Source: Sycobia sp. Sy_11
Taxonomy: Eukaryota > Arthropoda > Insecta > Hymenoptera > Epichrysomallidae
Direction of reading: 5' to 3'
Length of the DNA stretch: 64,000 bases
NCBI GenBank assembly: GCA_018907035.1
Contig: JACCIC010000054.1
Location: 709,001-773,000, forward strand
The position numbers were made by a program, and so were the translations under genes. Shown one piece after another: positions 49,771-64,000 of the stretch (within the stretch, counting starts at the first letter, position 1; every line of letters begins with the position of its first letter). The notes below the pieces were generated by a model, which had not been told where the DNA came from, ran no database searches, and saw nothing but the letters and a program-made list of their open reading frames with translations.

Positions 49771-52454
49771 GTAATAAGTTTATCAGAAATTGGTCAGTCA
49801 TTTCGGTTATACGTGCTGGAATTTGTCGTCTTCATGTTGATGAAAATGATTTCAGGAGTAATGAAAAAAAGCGTTTACGCCAAAATCGTACGCCAAAGCA
49901 TTGGCAATATTCCAGTAACGGCTTCAGAAATGAAGAAAAGCGAAAGAACATTTCTGATAACTTTATTATAGAAGAGAGTGCTGATTCTGAAATGGAAAAA
50001 ACAGCACCAAAATCGAAAGAACCCGCAAGCTCCGAGGAATCCAATAATATGAAGATAAACAAAGTTCAAGCAGAACCAAGAGTTTATCAATCTGGGAAAC
50101 AATTATTTTTTAATATAGAAGAAGAAGATGTCGATACACAATATTTAAGTATGGAACGTGAAAATGACAATTTTGAACAGAGAATTCCAGTGAGTGAAAG
50201 TATTTCTGACTCTGCTACTGAAATTCAAAAGTTAAAAAGAAAAATTGTAGCGTTAGAGTCGCAAGTGAAATCGTTAAAAACAATTATTAAAATTGATATA
50301 AAAAACTATTAAGCGTATGAAAGAGAAATTGCAGAAGCGTGTATGTAGTGGTATCGACGATCTGTTATTAACAGCAAATATACCATCTTTGGCGAAAACA
50401 CTTGTAAAGTTGCAATTTCACAAAGATCACAGTATATACACGGACAAGGAAAAAGATTTTGCAAAGCAGTTGTATTATTACTCTGCATCTTGCTATTCAC
50501 GTTTACGAAATGCTGGTGTAATTTTACCATCTGAATCATCTGTAAGATCTTGGGTCTCAGAATATGACATTATTCCAGGAATGAATAATGTTATTTTGAA
50601 AAAGATCGCAGAGAATTTAGATCGCCTTTCACCAGATGAACGTGTATGTGCTTTGAAATATGACGAAATGGCAATTAAAGCCATTGAGGAATATTCAAAG
50701 AAGCAAGATTTAATCGAAGGTCTTGTTGATATGGAGAGCAATTCGCGAATAAATAAAATTGCAAAACATGCTTTATTATTTTGCTTAGATAGCTTAAATG
50801 CTAAGAATGCATGGCGGCAATTAGTTTTTTTCGGATTTAATGAGAATGGAGCAAGCGCAGAGCAGCTTCATGAAATAGTTCTCCAGCTGATACGAGACCT
50901 TCGAACAGTCGGTGCTGATGTGCGTGCAATCGTTTGCGATCAAGGTTGTAACAATCGAAGATTGTTTAAATTATTAAACATAACAATTCAACAACCATAT
51001 TTTATTATTCATGATGTTAAAATTTACGCAATCTACGATTGGCCCCATTTAATTAAGAGGCTGATAGCACAACTAAGAACGCATGATAGTATTTATATTA
51101 ATGAACAATGTATTGTCTCTTTTGGTGATTTGAAAAAGACTTGGCAATTAGATAGAACTCACGGTACTTCTAATTTGCTAGGATTTCTTTCCGAAACGCA
51201 TTTTAGTCCAAATTCATTTGATGCAATGAAAGTAAAATACGCGTTTCAATTATTAGGTCGGCGTGTAGCTTGTGCTATCAGACTTGCTGGTGTTAATAAT
51301 GAAATAATTTTTCAACGACATGGTCGGTGTCAGCAGATTTTGTTAAAAGGATGGACACTATTATTGATGCATGCAATTCCTATTCATTGCACACGCTGCA
51401 TCAGCAAAAGCGTCCATTATCCGAAAACAATAAAGAAATGCTGCAGAATCTTCAAAGTTTTGTAGATTGGTCAGAGCAATGGACTATCAAAAAAAAAAGT
51501 GGTTTTGAAAAGCCACCATGTTTTTTGGGTATTCCATTGACGGTGCGAGCTTTATTAAGCTTATTCACCGACCTCACCATTTCTTTTTCTGGCTTTCAAT
51601 TAGCAACAGGTCTTTGTAATCAAGACTCTGTAGAGCATGTACATTCCAAGCTTCGTGGCAGAGGTGGATTTAATGCAAACCCATCCTGCAGAATGTACAG
51701 ATTGACTTTCAGACACATTTTGTCGACCGATTTTATTCAGACGAATAAAAAAGGTAATACAAACTGTGAAGAAAGTCAATCATTGATTGCAGAAACAGAA
51801 AAAAAAATAGGGAATCTGCAAAACTTTTTACCTGAGTATGATGAAGACGAAGCTGCTGAAATTCAGGAAATTGAAGATACAGAATTGATTGATCTGCATT
51901 TTGAATGAAATTTTAGTCATGGTTTAGATATAAAATTAAAAGAGATATATGAGGCTAATGCCATTACTTATTTTGCCGGATATATAACTCATAGATGTCT
52001 TAAAAAAATTGAATGCAAAGAATGTACTAAAATTTTTATCAAAAATGCAGCTGAATCAACTACCGATCATGAAATATACATTAAGTTTAGACAATACGAG
52101 AATGTTGAAATGTCAAGTAAAGCAGATTTTTCTTTGATAAGACCAACAGATGAATTTGTAAGTATAGTAAATTGTCATTTAGAAGTATTTCATAGATTTT
52201 ATAAAACTGTTTGGCATAAAAGAAATCTTTTAGACCATTTAGTTGAAAATATTGAAGCTTTAACAAGTAAAGAATATCCAGATTGGTTTAATCAAGAAAA
52301 GAACTGCTACGAACATAGAATAAGTGCACTTAGATTTTTAATATTGGTTAAAATATATGCAAAAACCCGTGAGCATAATAATAGTAGGAGAAATGTATCA
52401 AAACTAAATATGCAAAGTAAAAATAAAAAAGTTAGAAATTTAAATAATGTGTAA

Positions 52455-52924
52455 ATAGTATTTGTTAAAGATTATAGTGAAGATCATAGTTAAAGATTAT
52501 ATTATTATGATTATAAATGTAATAAGTTTGCGCGAATTCCTGCATAAATGTAAATATATGTTTAATTTTTTTGTATAGTTACAGATTATTGAAAAAAGTA
52601 GAATATCGTCATACATTAAGGTAATATTTTATTTACTTAATTTTTAAAGTTTAACCAATGAACCTTAACAGCACAATTTTAAATGACTAAGGAAACTTTT
52701 TTTTCAGATGGGGGTAATATTGGTTGCCTTCTCGTTGGTGCCCCCCGAACAAATAGATTCATTAATAATATTAAGAATGAAAATATTTGACTAAACAACC
52801 AATAAAATATTGATTCAAAATAAAAAATTAGTAGATATTTATATACATATATTATATATATTATAAAATACATATATTATATATATTATAAAATACATAT
52901 ATTATATATATGTATATATTTATA
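52455..52924. other. 3' flank of the THAP-type transposase
   Basis: AT-rich. A G/C-richer stretch at 52708-52753 (GATGGGGGTAATATTGG, GTGCCCCCCGAAC) may mark the right end of the P-like element. Short TATATAT-rich duplications at 52845-52925 precede the (GA)n tract. Confidence 0.35.
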
Positions 52925-53312
52925 CACATATATGGAGAGAAAGAGAGAGAGAGAGAGAGAGAGACAGGGAACTGGTTCGTTCTCTCTTCTCTTGACTTGA
53001 CAAATGATTATAAAATTTCTTAATCTTTCTTATAAAGTCTTATTGAACAGTAACATTTTTTTTATCTACAGTTATTCATTTTATATCTCATAAATATATA
53101 TTTATTTTATATAGTTTTGACAAAAATATGAGAACATAATAATCTCCTGAAATGTTTTAAAAGTATAATATTTCCTTAAAATTAAATAAGGAAATGTAAT
53201 AATAATTAATATTTAACATTTTTAACATTTAAATTACATTATGTTTAAAATTATATAAATGATTGGGGATGTTTTTTCTTTAGTGTTTTCAAATTTTCTA
53301 AAATGGCCAAAA
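52925..53312 (-). repeat. Long inverted repeat, right copy (partner at 42750-43450)
   Basis: It starts with a (GA)n tract and GACAGGGAACTGG, continues through AATAATCTCCTGAAATG and AAGGAAATGTAATAATAATT, and ends at TTAGTGTTTTCAAATTTTC. This is the reverse complement of the left copy, in collinear order. The left copy ends beside (TA)n and this one beside the long (GT)n. Confidence 0.8.
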
Positions 53313-53326
53313 TTTGTATAGGAAGA

Positions 53327-56070
<2,744 letters not shown>

Positions 56071-56079
56071 TTCGTTCTT

Positions 56080-56660
56080 TGAATTCGAAGAAATGTATTT
56101 ATTTAAAATTATCAAATTTTGTTTTAGTGTACTTCAATTTACAAAAAGTATTTCAAACAAAAGTTGTAGATCTTACCAAAATACATTTTTTGTACTATGC
56201 GCTGATTTTCTACAAACAGCATTTCTCAAGAAAAATGTATTCGAATGTATCTATATTTTGTATAAACGTAGAATTGTTCCGGGGACCCCAAAACGGAAAT
56301 GTTGAACTTTTCTCCAAAAATATATAGTTTGTATGGAATAATTATATAGAACAAAAAATATGTATTTTAATGAGCTCTATGATCTTGGTTTTAAATGTTA
56401 AATTTTTTCATTTTCTAAGATAAATTCAGAAAACCATGATTTTTATGGATTTTCATCGATTTGGGAATACATATTTAATTTTGATCTAAGGTTATTATGA
56501 TATTAAGAATCCTTGCTCCAAAAAATTTGAGTATGCAAATTTTCAAGAAAATAGTAACAGGACTTATTCAACATACAGTCACACCACTGTCGATGCTTCA
56601 GAGGGACTCCAAGATTAAATTTTTGATTATTTTTCGAGAAATATTCTCAGAGGATGAAAT
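56080..56660. repeat. Diverged direct repeat, unit 1
   Basis: Blocks in order: AAAATACATTTTTTGTACTA, CCGGGGACCCCAAAACGG, TATAGAACAAAAAATATG, AATGAGCTCTATGAT, TTTTATGGATTTTC, and ACAGTCACACCACTG. They recur in the same order and spacing at 57140-57690. Confidence 0.75.
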
Positions 56661-57139
56661 TATCTATAGGAATATAGATTTATAGATAGAAAATTATTTA
56701 CATAGATGTCATTTAACTGTTTAATAAATTGGTTACATTATTATTTTCAGTAAAGCCGAGAAGGTAGATGCTTATATATATATATATATTAAAATTTATA
56801 ACAGTATAATACATTTCGATGGTTTTACGATGAATTTAAAAAAAATATTTTTTAATAGTGCATGCTTGCAGTACGATCGCTGCGATGTAAATTTCGCGAA
56901 AATTTTTTGATAATTTAGCCTTACTCCAAGGCTATAGCGATCATCGGCAGTCTAAATGTGTTCTCGCAGCAGGCTTGATCCAATAAAAATTGCTGTGTGA
57001 GTCTATAACAGAGATCGTGGATGAACTTCCGAAAGACGAGCATAATCGATTATTCGATTTTTTTTGGATGCCGATTAAAATTATCGTAGTGTCGTTTGAT
57101 GAAAATTTAATTTCCAAGTTAAAAACTATAAACACAGAG

Positions 57140-57690
57140 TCTTTTGGACATACCTCGGGAAATATTAAAATGTACAAAAAGGTATTTTAAAAAATCATTG
57201 TACATCTCATTAAAATACATATTTTTTATTCTATTTAATTCGTCTCTAGAATCTATATTTCTCGAAAAAATACATACGAAGATACCTGCATTGAGTATAT
57301 GCGGGGAACCGTTCACGGGACTCCAAAACGGAATAGTTTCCGAAACTGAACTTTGTCGAGAAATATTATTTGCACCGAAAACTGTATAGAACAAAAAATA
57401 TATATTTAAATGAGCTCTATGATTATGGTTTAAAATTTTTTTGCAAGTGTTTTTATTTTCTTAAGGAAAATTGAACAAACCAAGATCTTTATGGACTTTG
57501 CATGGTTTTAGGATTGAATATTCAATTTCCGTCTAAAGCTGTTACGATATTCGTAATTAGTCCCGCAAAAAACACAAATATTCAGAAAAATAGTGCAGGG
57601 GGACTTTTTTGGAACTAAACTCAATACAGCCACATCACTGACATTGTTTCGGCGAGCCTTGAAGCTTCATTATTTTTTCCTGCAGATATT
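57140..57690. repeat. Diverged direct repeat, unit 2
   Basis: It matches unit 1 about 1.05 kb upstream: AAAATACATATTTTTTATTC, CACGGGACTCCAAAACGG, TATAGAACAAAAAATATA, AATGAGCTCTATGAT, and ACAGCCACATCACTG. The divergence suggests an old tandem duplication or two copies of one dispersed repeat family. No stable reading frame is shared. Confidence 0.75.
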
Positions 57691-57789
57691 TAATATATGT
57701 TAATAGTATTATAGGTAAAATTATCTAGGCAATATATTTTTATACATTGGGTATTTTTTACACAAGTAAACTGTAAACTTAATCAGAAT

Positions 57790-57893
57790 GTAATTAACGG
57801 GATGGGCAAGATGGCAGGCAAGCACGATGCAGAAGAGGGGAAGTAGGGGAAGCGAAGAACCGAGCGAAAGAGAAAAGAACTGCGCGTATATAC

Positions 57894-57962
<69 letters not shown>

Positions 57963-58037
57963 AAATGCGTGCACTAATCTTTCCTCTATTTCGGCAAGTT
58001 CGGACCGATTCCAACCGCCATCAAAATCACACACCGC
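57790..58037 (+). repeat. Dispersed repeat family, copy B (5' truncated)
   Basis: It carries the family core GGGGAAGTAGGGGAAGCGAA, (TA)n at 57897-57960, and TTTCGGCAAGTTCGGACCG, in the same orientation as copy A. The first 200 bp or so of copy A are missing. It runs into a (CA)n/(CG)n tract at about 58038-58090. Confidence 0.8.
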
Positions 58038-58090
58038 ACCCACACACACACACACACACACGCGCGCGCGCGCACACACACACACACACA

Positions 58091-58483
58091 CCTTATATTA
58101 ATATCATACAACATTTTATTAGATAACAAAGACTGACAAAAAACTATTATTAAAAATAAATTCCTTTTGTATTCCATTATATAAAAGATGATAAATTGAA
58201 TAAAATAAATTATTAATCTAATTCGAAAGCAACGCACAAAAAACAAACATAAAATTCAATTTGCACTATATGCGCCATCATATATATATATATATATGAT
58301 GTCTTGTTTGCATATAGCGCAAATCTAATCGCAGATTTAACTGTGATAGTTAAGAACTAATGTTATAAAGCAATATACAAATGCAAAGTCATATTGCGAT
58401 TATGAAGAAAAAAAACTAATGCTGTCGATTGAAATGTTCTCTCTGCTCGCCGACCGCGAAACCGAACGGATCTCTATATATCA

Positions 58484-58541
<58 letters not shown>

Positions 58542-59713
58542 CATATTTTTATTTATATAAATATAAATATTCATCTCTGCTAGCTCTGTTGACAATAACA
58601 GCTCATCTTCGAGTGCTTCAAGGTGTCGCTTCAAGAAAGCGTACCATATCTCCGTATCGGCGTGGTGTAAATTCGACTGTTTGAGCGATAAGCATAAGAA
58701 ACCTTATATATACCGTGTTATGAGAATATTCGAAAAATGCTCAAAAGTTCAAATAAACAAATCATTAATGTGTAAGCATTATAATATTTTATTGGAATCA
58801 CCAACCACTCTCCAATTTGTAATCGCCAGAATTATTACACATACTTAATAAATTTATGACAAATTCATAAAATTCTTGTGATATTACAAACAAAATAAAC
58901 GAATATATCGAGGGTTTATGGAGCATATGCGTTTATTATAGTTTATTATAGTTTATTATAGTTTAGTTATAATAAAAAAAGTGATTAAACGTATATTTAT
59001 TGAATTTGAAATAAAATTTTTAAAATTAAACATGATGTAAATTAATATGAAATTATCGCGTTTCTATATCAAAATTATATACAGCTTAATGATTTGATTT
59101 TTACCAAGAAAAGTGATTGGTTTATTACACATATAAATTTGTAATTATTTTTAGAAACTATATTGAAAATAAAATTTTAAATATAAATAATATACTACAT
59201 TACAATATATACATAAAGTATAAAGTACTGTGTAAATCATTTTTAATGAAGTTAAAAAAGTATTTATAGCTAGCCTGTACAATATATTCTTATACATTTA
59301 TTGTTAATTCTAGTATATACATTATGAATAAAAATTGCGTATTTTTTAAAATTGTTTAATATTTATAACAGAACATCATTTCATTTAGAGATAAATCTAA
59401 AACATTAATATAAGTAGATTAATAGAACTTTTTATGTGCATGTTATATTCCTGTTTTACAATTACAAATAATTTCATTTTTATACAATTTAGATGCAGTT
59501 AATATTAATGAATTTTCTGCATTGTATTTAAATTATCTTTAGTAACCCATTTTCAGTAGATAATAAAATGAACAGAATTTATATTATATTATATATTTGA
59601 AAAAATTCAATAAATTGCAACGTTTAAAAACGAGAAGAACTGGTAATTATTGACATAAAAATAGATTTATTTAAAAAATAATTGTTAGTTTATTCATATT
59701 AATCGTACGCGCG

Positions 59714-59715
<2 letters not shown>
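58091..59715. other. Intergenic, nothing coding recognised
   Basis: It includes (TA)n at 58486-58539, a GC-richer patch at 58570-58700, and three tandem copies of GTTTATTATA at 58931-58960. Confidence 0.5.
58255..58325. repeat. Small palindrome centred on (TA)n
   Basis: ATTTGCACTATATGC on the left mirrors GCATATAGCGCAAAT on the right around a (TA)n core flanked by CATCA and TGATG. This may be a miniature inverted-repeat element. Confidence 0.5.

Positions 59716-59761
<46 letters not shown>
59716..59761. repeat. (CA)n microsatellite
   Basis: About 23 CA units. Confidence 0.97.
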
Positions 59762-59762
<1 letters not shown>

Positions 59763-59867
59763 GCATGCCCAAACAGCTCCTTCACTCATATTACAAAATT
59801 ACAATATGTCATAATAAGGTCGAAGTTTGAGAATCAGAGTTTTAAGTAAAGAACACGCACGCACGCA

Positions 59868-59870
<3 letters not shown>

Positions 59871-59963
<93 letters not shown>
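59871..59963. repeat. Compound microsatellite (AT)22 (AG)24
   Basis: The AT tract switches to an AG tract, which abuts the outer edge of repeat copy C. The (CT)n at the corresponding edge of copy A shows the tract belongs to the repeat. Confidence 0.97.
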
Positions 59964-59966
<3 letters not shown>

Positions 59967-60385
59967 GATTTTGGTCGCGGTTGGAATCAGTCCGATCTTG
60001 CCGAAATAGAAGAAAGAATTAGTGCACACATTTCTTATATGCATGCATTATATATATATACACACGTATCTACGCGCAGTTCTTTTCTCTTTCGCTCGGT
60101 CCTTCACTTCCCCTACTTCCCCTCTTCGGCATCGTGTCGGCCCACCACCTTGCCCCTCCCCTTAGCAGCAGCTTGTACACGCGCCCGTCGTTTCTCCTTC
60201 ATTGCTTTAGATGCGTTATTTTATTTTCTATTTGGACATTTTTCAGCAGTGCACTGCAATTATTACCGATAATCGACATTGCAAACGGATCTTGTTCGGG
60301 CAGCTACCACTGTAGGCTGTGGCGCCAATTTTGGAACCATTGATTTACATGGGCCCTGGCAATCTCGGTTCATCTCTGCTAATAC
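59950..60385 (-). repeat. Dispersed repeat family, copy C (inverted relative to A)
   Basis: Reverse complement of copy A over nearly its full length. TCTTGCCGAAATAGAAG, TTCGCTCGG, CCCCTACTTCCCCTCTTCGG, CAGTGCACTGCAATTATTACC, and GGGCCCTGGCAATCTCGGTT all occur in mirrored order. The internal (TA)n is short here. The open frames 60134-60343 and 59964-60272 are shadows of this repeat, since similar frames occur in copy A. Confidence 0.85.
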
Positions 60386-62374
60386 CAGCTAAAATTCTGA
60401 AGATGATTTTTGTCATATCTCGGTTTCTATCAGATTCTATACTGAGAATTTTAGCGCGGTCTTTCAGCTTCAGCTTCAGAACCCCCGTTTTATCTACATT
60501 GTCTTATAAACAGCAACTGTCTATCATTCTGGTTAATAAAATTCTTATCAGAATATCTGATTTTATAGCGTAATAAATAAGCAAACTGAATTTGCTTAAA
60601 ACATAAAAAAATTATTAAAAACTTAATAATTGAATTATTCTTAATAACATAAATAAGCTTTCACTTTTGTATATACATATTCAAACTAAGAAATTGCAAT
60701 GATGTATCAATTAAATTATTTAATTAATATCCACAATATTTGACATTCAACTAAGTACACATGCAAATTACGTTTCTTTCGGTTCCAAATATGGGTAATG
60801 AATAATGAACAATTCGAAGAAGAGCTATCTTTTGCTATATTATTAACTCGTATGGGCTGCCCTAAATAATTGAAACATAAAGGAAAGACGGCACTAAAGA
60901 TAACTATTATAAGATTAAAGCTTTATAGAAAATAACATTTTATACAAACTTTTCATCAGTTGCGTTGAATTTATATGTTCATATATTATACTTAATTTAG
61001 TTATTGAACTATTATTGAACTACCTAAGTACCATAATACTTCTTTTTTAAAAATTCTTCAATATTGAAGTACTACTAATTTATAAAAGTTATTGTCTAGT
61101 TAATCACGACAGTAATCCACAGAGGATTATAGTTATAGCGGGTTATAGATTTCAGAATTATTTATCTATTCAGATCCTCGTGTTTGTGGAATACTGCAAT
61201 GCCTGCAATGACAAATAATCTGCTTATATAGTAGCAGATAGTAGTTTAGTTTAGTTTAGCTTAGTGTACAATAGTGGACAACAAGGTGCACAACACAAAT
61301 GTACACAACAAGGCATATTTTTATATTTTAAATTAAATTAAACATTTGCACAAAGTATGATGCAATATCTCATAATTTCATTAATGTGTAAACTTTGATA
61401 TTATACTATATTTGTTTATATTATATTATATTATATTATATTATATTATATTATATTATATTATATTATATTATATTATATTATATTATATTATATTATA
61501 TTATATTAATGTTAAAAATGAAAATAAATACGGAAAAAATTAAATTGAACAAATAATTTGTAGCAGAATACTTCTTAATAATATATGTTCTGAACCAAAA
61601 CCGAGCAAGACGAAAATCAACTGAATCCTGCTGAAACTATTATAATAGAATAAATGATTTTGACATGAGATTAAAAAATTTATTCAACCCTCATGATTAA
61701 TACTAGGTTACAATTATCTTTTATATTAATATTGATAAATTAATGAAATAATTGGTAAAGGAAATAATCTCGGAGAGTATTTTAGGAGATTTTTCTGCAA
61801 TTAATACAAGGGCGCACGCATCATCAGGTGCACTGTTATCAGGCATTCGCACTGAGGTAGGCTCTGGCCTCTACTCTGAGCAGAGTACAATGCGTTATTG
61901 ATATCTTGGTATACGATATAGGCAAATCTGAGGGTGTATATTATCAGGTTATATTACGGATATATCAATAAGGTTATATTTTGTTATATTTATATTTCTA
62001 TAATAGATAATGTGAACATTTGAACATCAAAAAAGAGGAAATCAAATAATAAATTATAAGGTAAATGAGGTAAATTTAGTTCTATGTTCTATTTTTCATA
62101 ATTCATACTTGTCGATCGCATTGTTTACTCAAATGAGTTTATATACTTTTGGAGAGGTTATAGATTGAAATGTAATTCAAAGTAAAATAATAACTTACAT
62201 TAATCTAAATTCTTACGATTATAAAGAAAATTGCAGTTGTTCTTTAGACAATTTTATTTAAATAAAGGTAATTATAAACTGCTGAATTTTACTTACGTAT
62301 CGATTTTTTTGAGTAAACATTTCATCAAAAACTTATATAGGTAGTTTAATAGTAAGATATACTTTTCTAAAGAG
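60386..62374. other. Intergenic and 5' flank of HTATSF1
   Basis: Mostly AT-rich with no gene recognised. A GC-richer patch lies at 61800-61890. Low-complexity TTTAG and TTATA repeats occur between 61230 and 61510. The last 300 bp before 62375 probably contain the HTATSF1 promoter, but no motif stands out. Confidence 0.5.
61416..61508. repeat. (TTATA)n pentanucleotide repeat
   Basis: About 18 uninterrupted copies of a 5-bp unit. Confidence 0.95.
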
Positions 62375-63910
62375 ATGAAGGATGACGATGATAATATTGA
62401 AGAATTTGATACAGATGAAGAAGAAGAAAATAAATCTAATGACCAAAATCCTGTCCAAACAAATTATGCAGATCATATTAGTTATGAAGGCAATCAATGC
62501 ATTTACACTGAACCAGGAACTGGTCGAAAAATGACTTGGAATACTGAAGAAAATAAGTGGTGTATGCATATAATGTTTTTTAATTATTTTGTTTTCATTA
62601 TTTAACTTTTAAAATGATAGCTTTTGTATTATATGAATTACAAAATAACCTGAAATAATCTTTTATCTTAATTCAAAATGTTATTACATTAGTTTTTATT
62701 TGATACACCAATTTTATAAAGCTCACAAATTCAGATAAAAATGTTATTCTATTGAATAATTTTATAGCTATATGTATAGACTTAATTTATAATAATGAAT
62801 ATTAAATGATAAAATTTATTCATAATAATTTAGGCTCTATTGATGAATCTGAAAAAGATACAGATCAAGAAAGAAGTTCAGAGTCGGAGAAAAATACAGA
62901 TTCAAAAAGCAATGTGACAAAATATGAATTTGATGGAAAACATTATGTATATACAAATAAAGAAACAAATGTAACATATAAATTTATTCAGAACAAAAAT
63001 GAATGGGTTATAAAGGAAAAGGAAGAAAATGAAATTAAAAGTAAGGTGACTGAAACTACAGATTCTCTGATGAATCCTGGCCAGTCTGGTGTATATGGTT
63101 TTGAGAATGATACTCACACTTATACTGATCCAAATGATGGATCTTCATATTTTTGGGATCGAGAAAAACATGCATGGTTTCCAAAGGTGATAACTATGAG
63201 AAATTCCTTTTCATAAGTATAAAATTTAATCGTGTAAAAACAAAATGTTAGTTATAATGTATAGTTTATTAGTTTAAATGAATCAATTGTTTACAAAATA
63301 AATGTTATTCTATTTTTTATTTTAAGTATTTCATAGATAATATTAAAATAGTTGTGTAGTGAAAAAAGATTAAAGTAGTAATATGTGAATAAATTTTGTT
63401 TCGAATATTAATATTTTTTTATATAAAAAGGTTCAATAAAATATACATTTTTTGTGAATATGAAAACAAATAAAATTACATTAAAAAAAATTACAGGTTG
63501 ATGATGACTTTATGGCAAAATATCAAATGAGCTATGGATTTACGAATGAAGAGAAGATTTCTGAGGATAATGCACCTAAAACTCCATCTGAATTATTAAA
63601 AACTGAAAAAGGATTAATAAAGGATGATAGTAAGTTAAGTAAGGAAGATAAAAAATTAAGTAAGGAAGAGAAGAAAGCTGAAAACAAAAGAAAAGCTCAA
63701 GATCCACCTACTTGGTTTGATGTTGACGAAGCTCACAATACAACAATCTACATATCTAATCTACCATTGGATATTACTATGGATGAGGTGAAAGAATTAG
63801 TAACAAAATGTGGTTTACTTGCTCGAGATGAAAAAGGAAAGGATAAACTAAAAATTTATACAGATTCTGAGGGAGAAGTAAAAGGTGATGCACGTTGTAC
63901 ATATATTAAG
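62375..63910 (+). CDS. HTATSF1: HTATSF1 (TAT-SF1/Cus2) homologue, first three coding exons; continues past the window
   Basis: A nuclear RNA-binding factor of U2 snRNP assembly and transcription elongation. Exons: 62375-62561, 62834-63186, 63497-63910, with phases that agree (318 codons) and a strong donor GTAAGT at 63911 leading out of the window. The N-terminus is acidic (MKDDDDNIEEFDTDEEEE). Three related aromatic modules follow: ISYEGNQCIYTEPGTGRKM / WNTEENKW, YEFDGKHYVYTNKET / NKNEWV, and YGFENDTHTYTDPND / WDREKHAWFPK. The last runs into VDDDFMAKYQMSYGF, the segment conserved in TAT-SF1 proteins. After a Lys/Glu-rich linker the first RRM begins (WFDVDEAHNTTIYISNLP, ITMDEV, CGLLARD, KIYTDSEGEVKGDARCTYIK). 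The second RRM-like domain and acidic tail must lie beyond the window. Confidence 0.92.
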
Positions 63911-64000
63911 GTAAGTTAATAATGATAAGTATAAAAGAATTAGTTTATTAAAAATCAAACTATTGATTGTAGATTATATTGATTTTGGATAAGATATATA
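63911..64000 (+). other. Start of HTATSF1 intron 3, cut by the window end
   Basis: Donor GTAAGT at 63911; the remainder is AT-rich. Confidence 0.8.

Larger units (their letters stand above)
44985..52454 (+). pseudogene. P-element/THAP9-like transposase, decayed
   Basis: Exon 1 (44985-45108) encodes the first half of a THAP zinc finger (YCQYIGCKNG...LFRFP...WIRNSG). It ends at CAG|GTATGT. Exon 2 begins at 49771 after TTTGTAG in matching phase and completes the domain (ICRLHVDENDFR...RLRQNRTPKHW). An acidic linker and a leucine-rich coiled coil (EIQKLKRKIVALESQ) follow. After a one-base shift in an A-run near 50300 the RNase H-like body continues (50302 onward): ALKYDEMAIK, IVCDQGCNN and YDWPHLIKRLI hold the candidate catalytic or nucleotide-binding acids. 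A second shift lies near 51300-51345 and a TGA at 51906-51908, after which the same frame goes on (ANAITYFAGYITHRCLKK, then CKEC) to 52454. Three disruptions mean no full protein unless the assembly is wrong. The 4.7-kb gap between exons 1 and 2 contains the large palindrome. Confidence 0.85.

Noticed and set aside
44738..52753. Terminal inverted repeats of the P-like element
   Set aside because: GC-richer patches near 44740 and 52730 share only a short GGGGCA-type match, too little to call element ends.
59964..60573. Overlapping + strand frames of 69-102 codons
   Set aside because: They lie on dispersed repeat copy C and its flank. A similar frame in copy A has no start or domain in common that would suggest a gene.
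61416..61508. CRISPR-like regular spacing
   Set aside because: It is an uninterrupted pentanucleotide microsatellite without spacers.

Overview
The window looks like insect nuclear DNA, most probably from a hymenopteran such as an ant; the order is an inference. The background is very AT-rich, genes are spliced with canonical GT/AG introns, dinucleotide repeats are abundant and often long, and the mobile DNA is of insect type: four decayed Tc1/mariner copies, a jockey-like LINE, a broken P-element/THAP9-type transposase and several short inverted-repeat elements. No prokaryotic, organellar or clear viral gene was seen.

Layout. 1-12.6 kb is gene-poor: a perfect hairpin, a mariner with both terminal repeats, and a second mariner relic directly beside it. 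13.4-31.8 kb holds a complete ten-exon GH35 beta-galactosidase on the + strand. Every splice phase closes and both catalytic glutamates are present. Its 8.2-kb first intron carries an antisense LINE, and introns 6 and 9 carry mariner relics. 35.9-37.0 kb is the 3' part of a C2H2 zinc-finger gene (+). It ends tail to tail with a complete six-exon PUS7 pseudouridine synthase (-, 37.3-41.2 kb); their polyadenylation signals are only about 110 bp apart.

41.8-60.4 kb is a repeat-dominated block. Its core is a THAP-domain, P-element-like transposase with two frameshifts and an in-frame stop. The putative intron between its THAP exon and its body contains a near-perfect palindrome of about 2.5 kb (two arms of about 1.1 kb, spacer about 0.26 kb). 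Outside this core lie inverted copies of two other repeats: one at 42.75-43.45 kb against 52.93-53.31 kb, the other at 41.79-42.26 kb against 59.95-60.39 kb. The second family has a third copy at 57.8 kb. Most of these repeats contain or abut long (TA)n, (GA)n or (CA)n tracts. From 62.4 kb to the right edge are the first three coding exons of an HTATSF1 (TAT-SF1/Cus2) splicing-factor gene (+), cut off by the window end.

The intact genes are unrelated housekeeping functions: lysosomal or secreted glycan hydrolysis, RNA pseudouridylation and U2 snRNP assembly. They do not form a pathway. The unusual biology is the nested inverted-repeat block, above all the long palindrome, which could be a foldback element or a source of hairpin RNA. 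All coordinates of decayed elements are approximate because they were read by eye.
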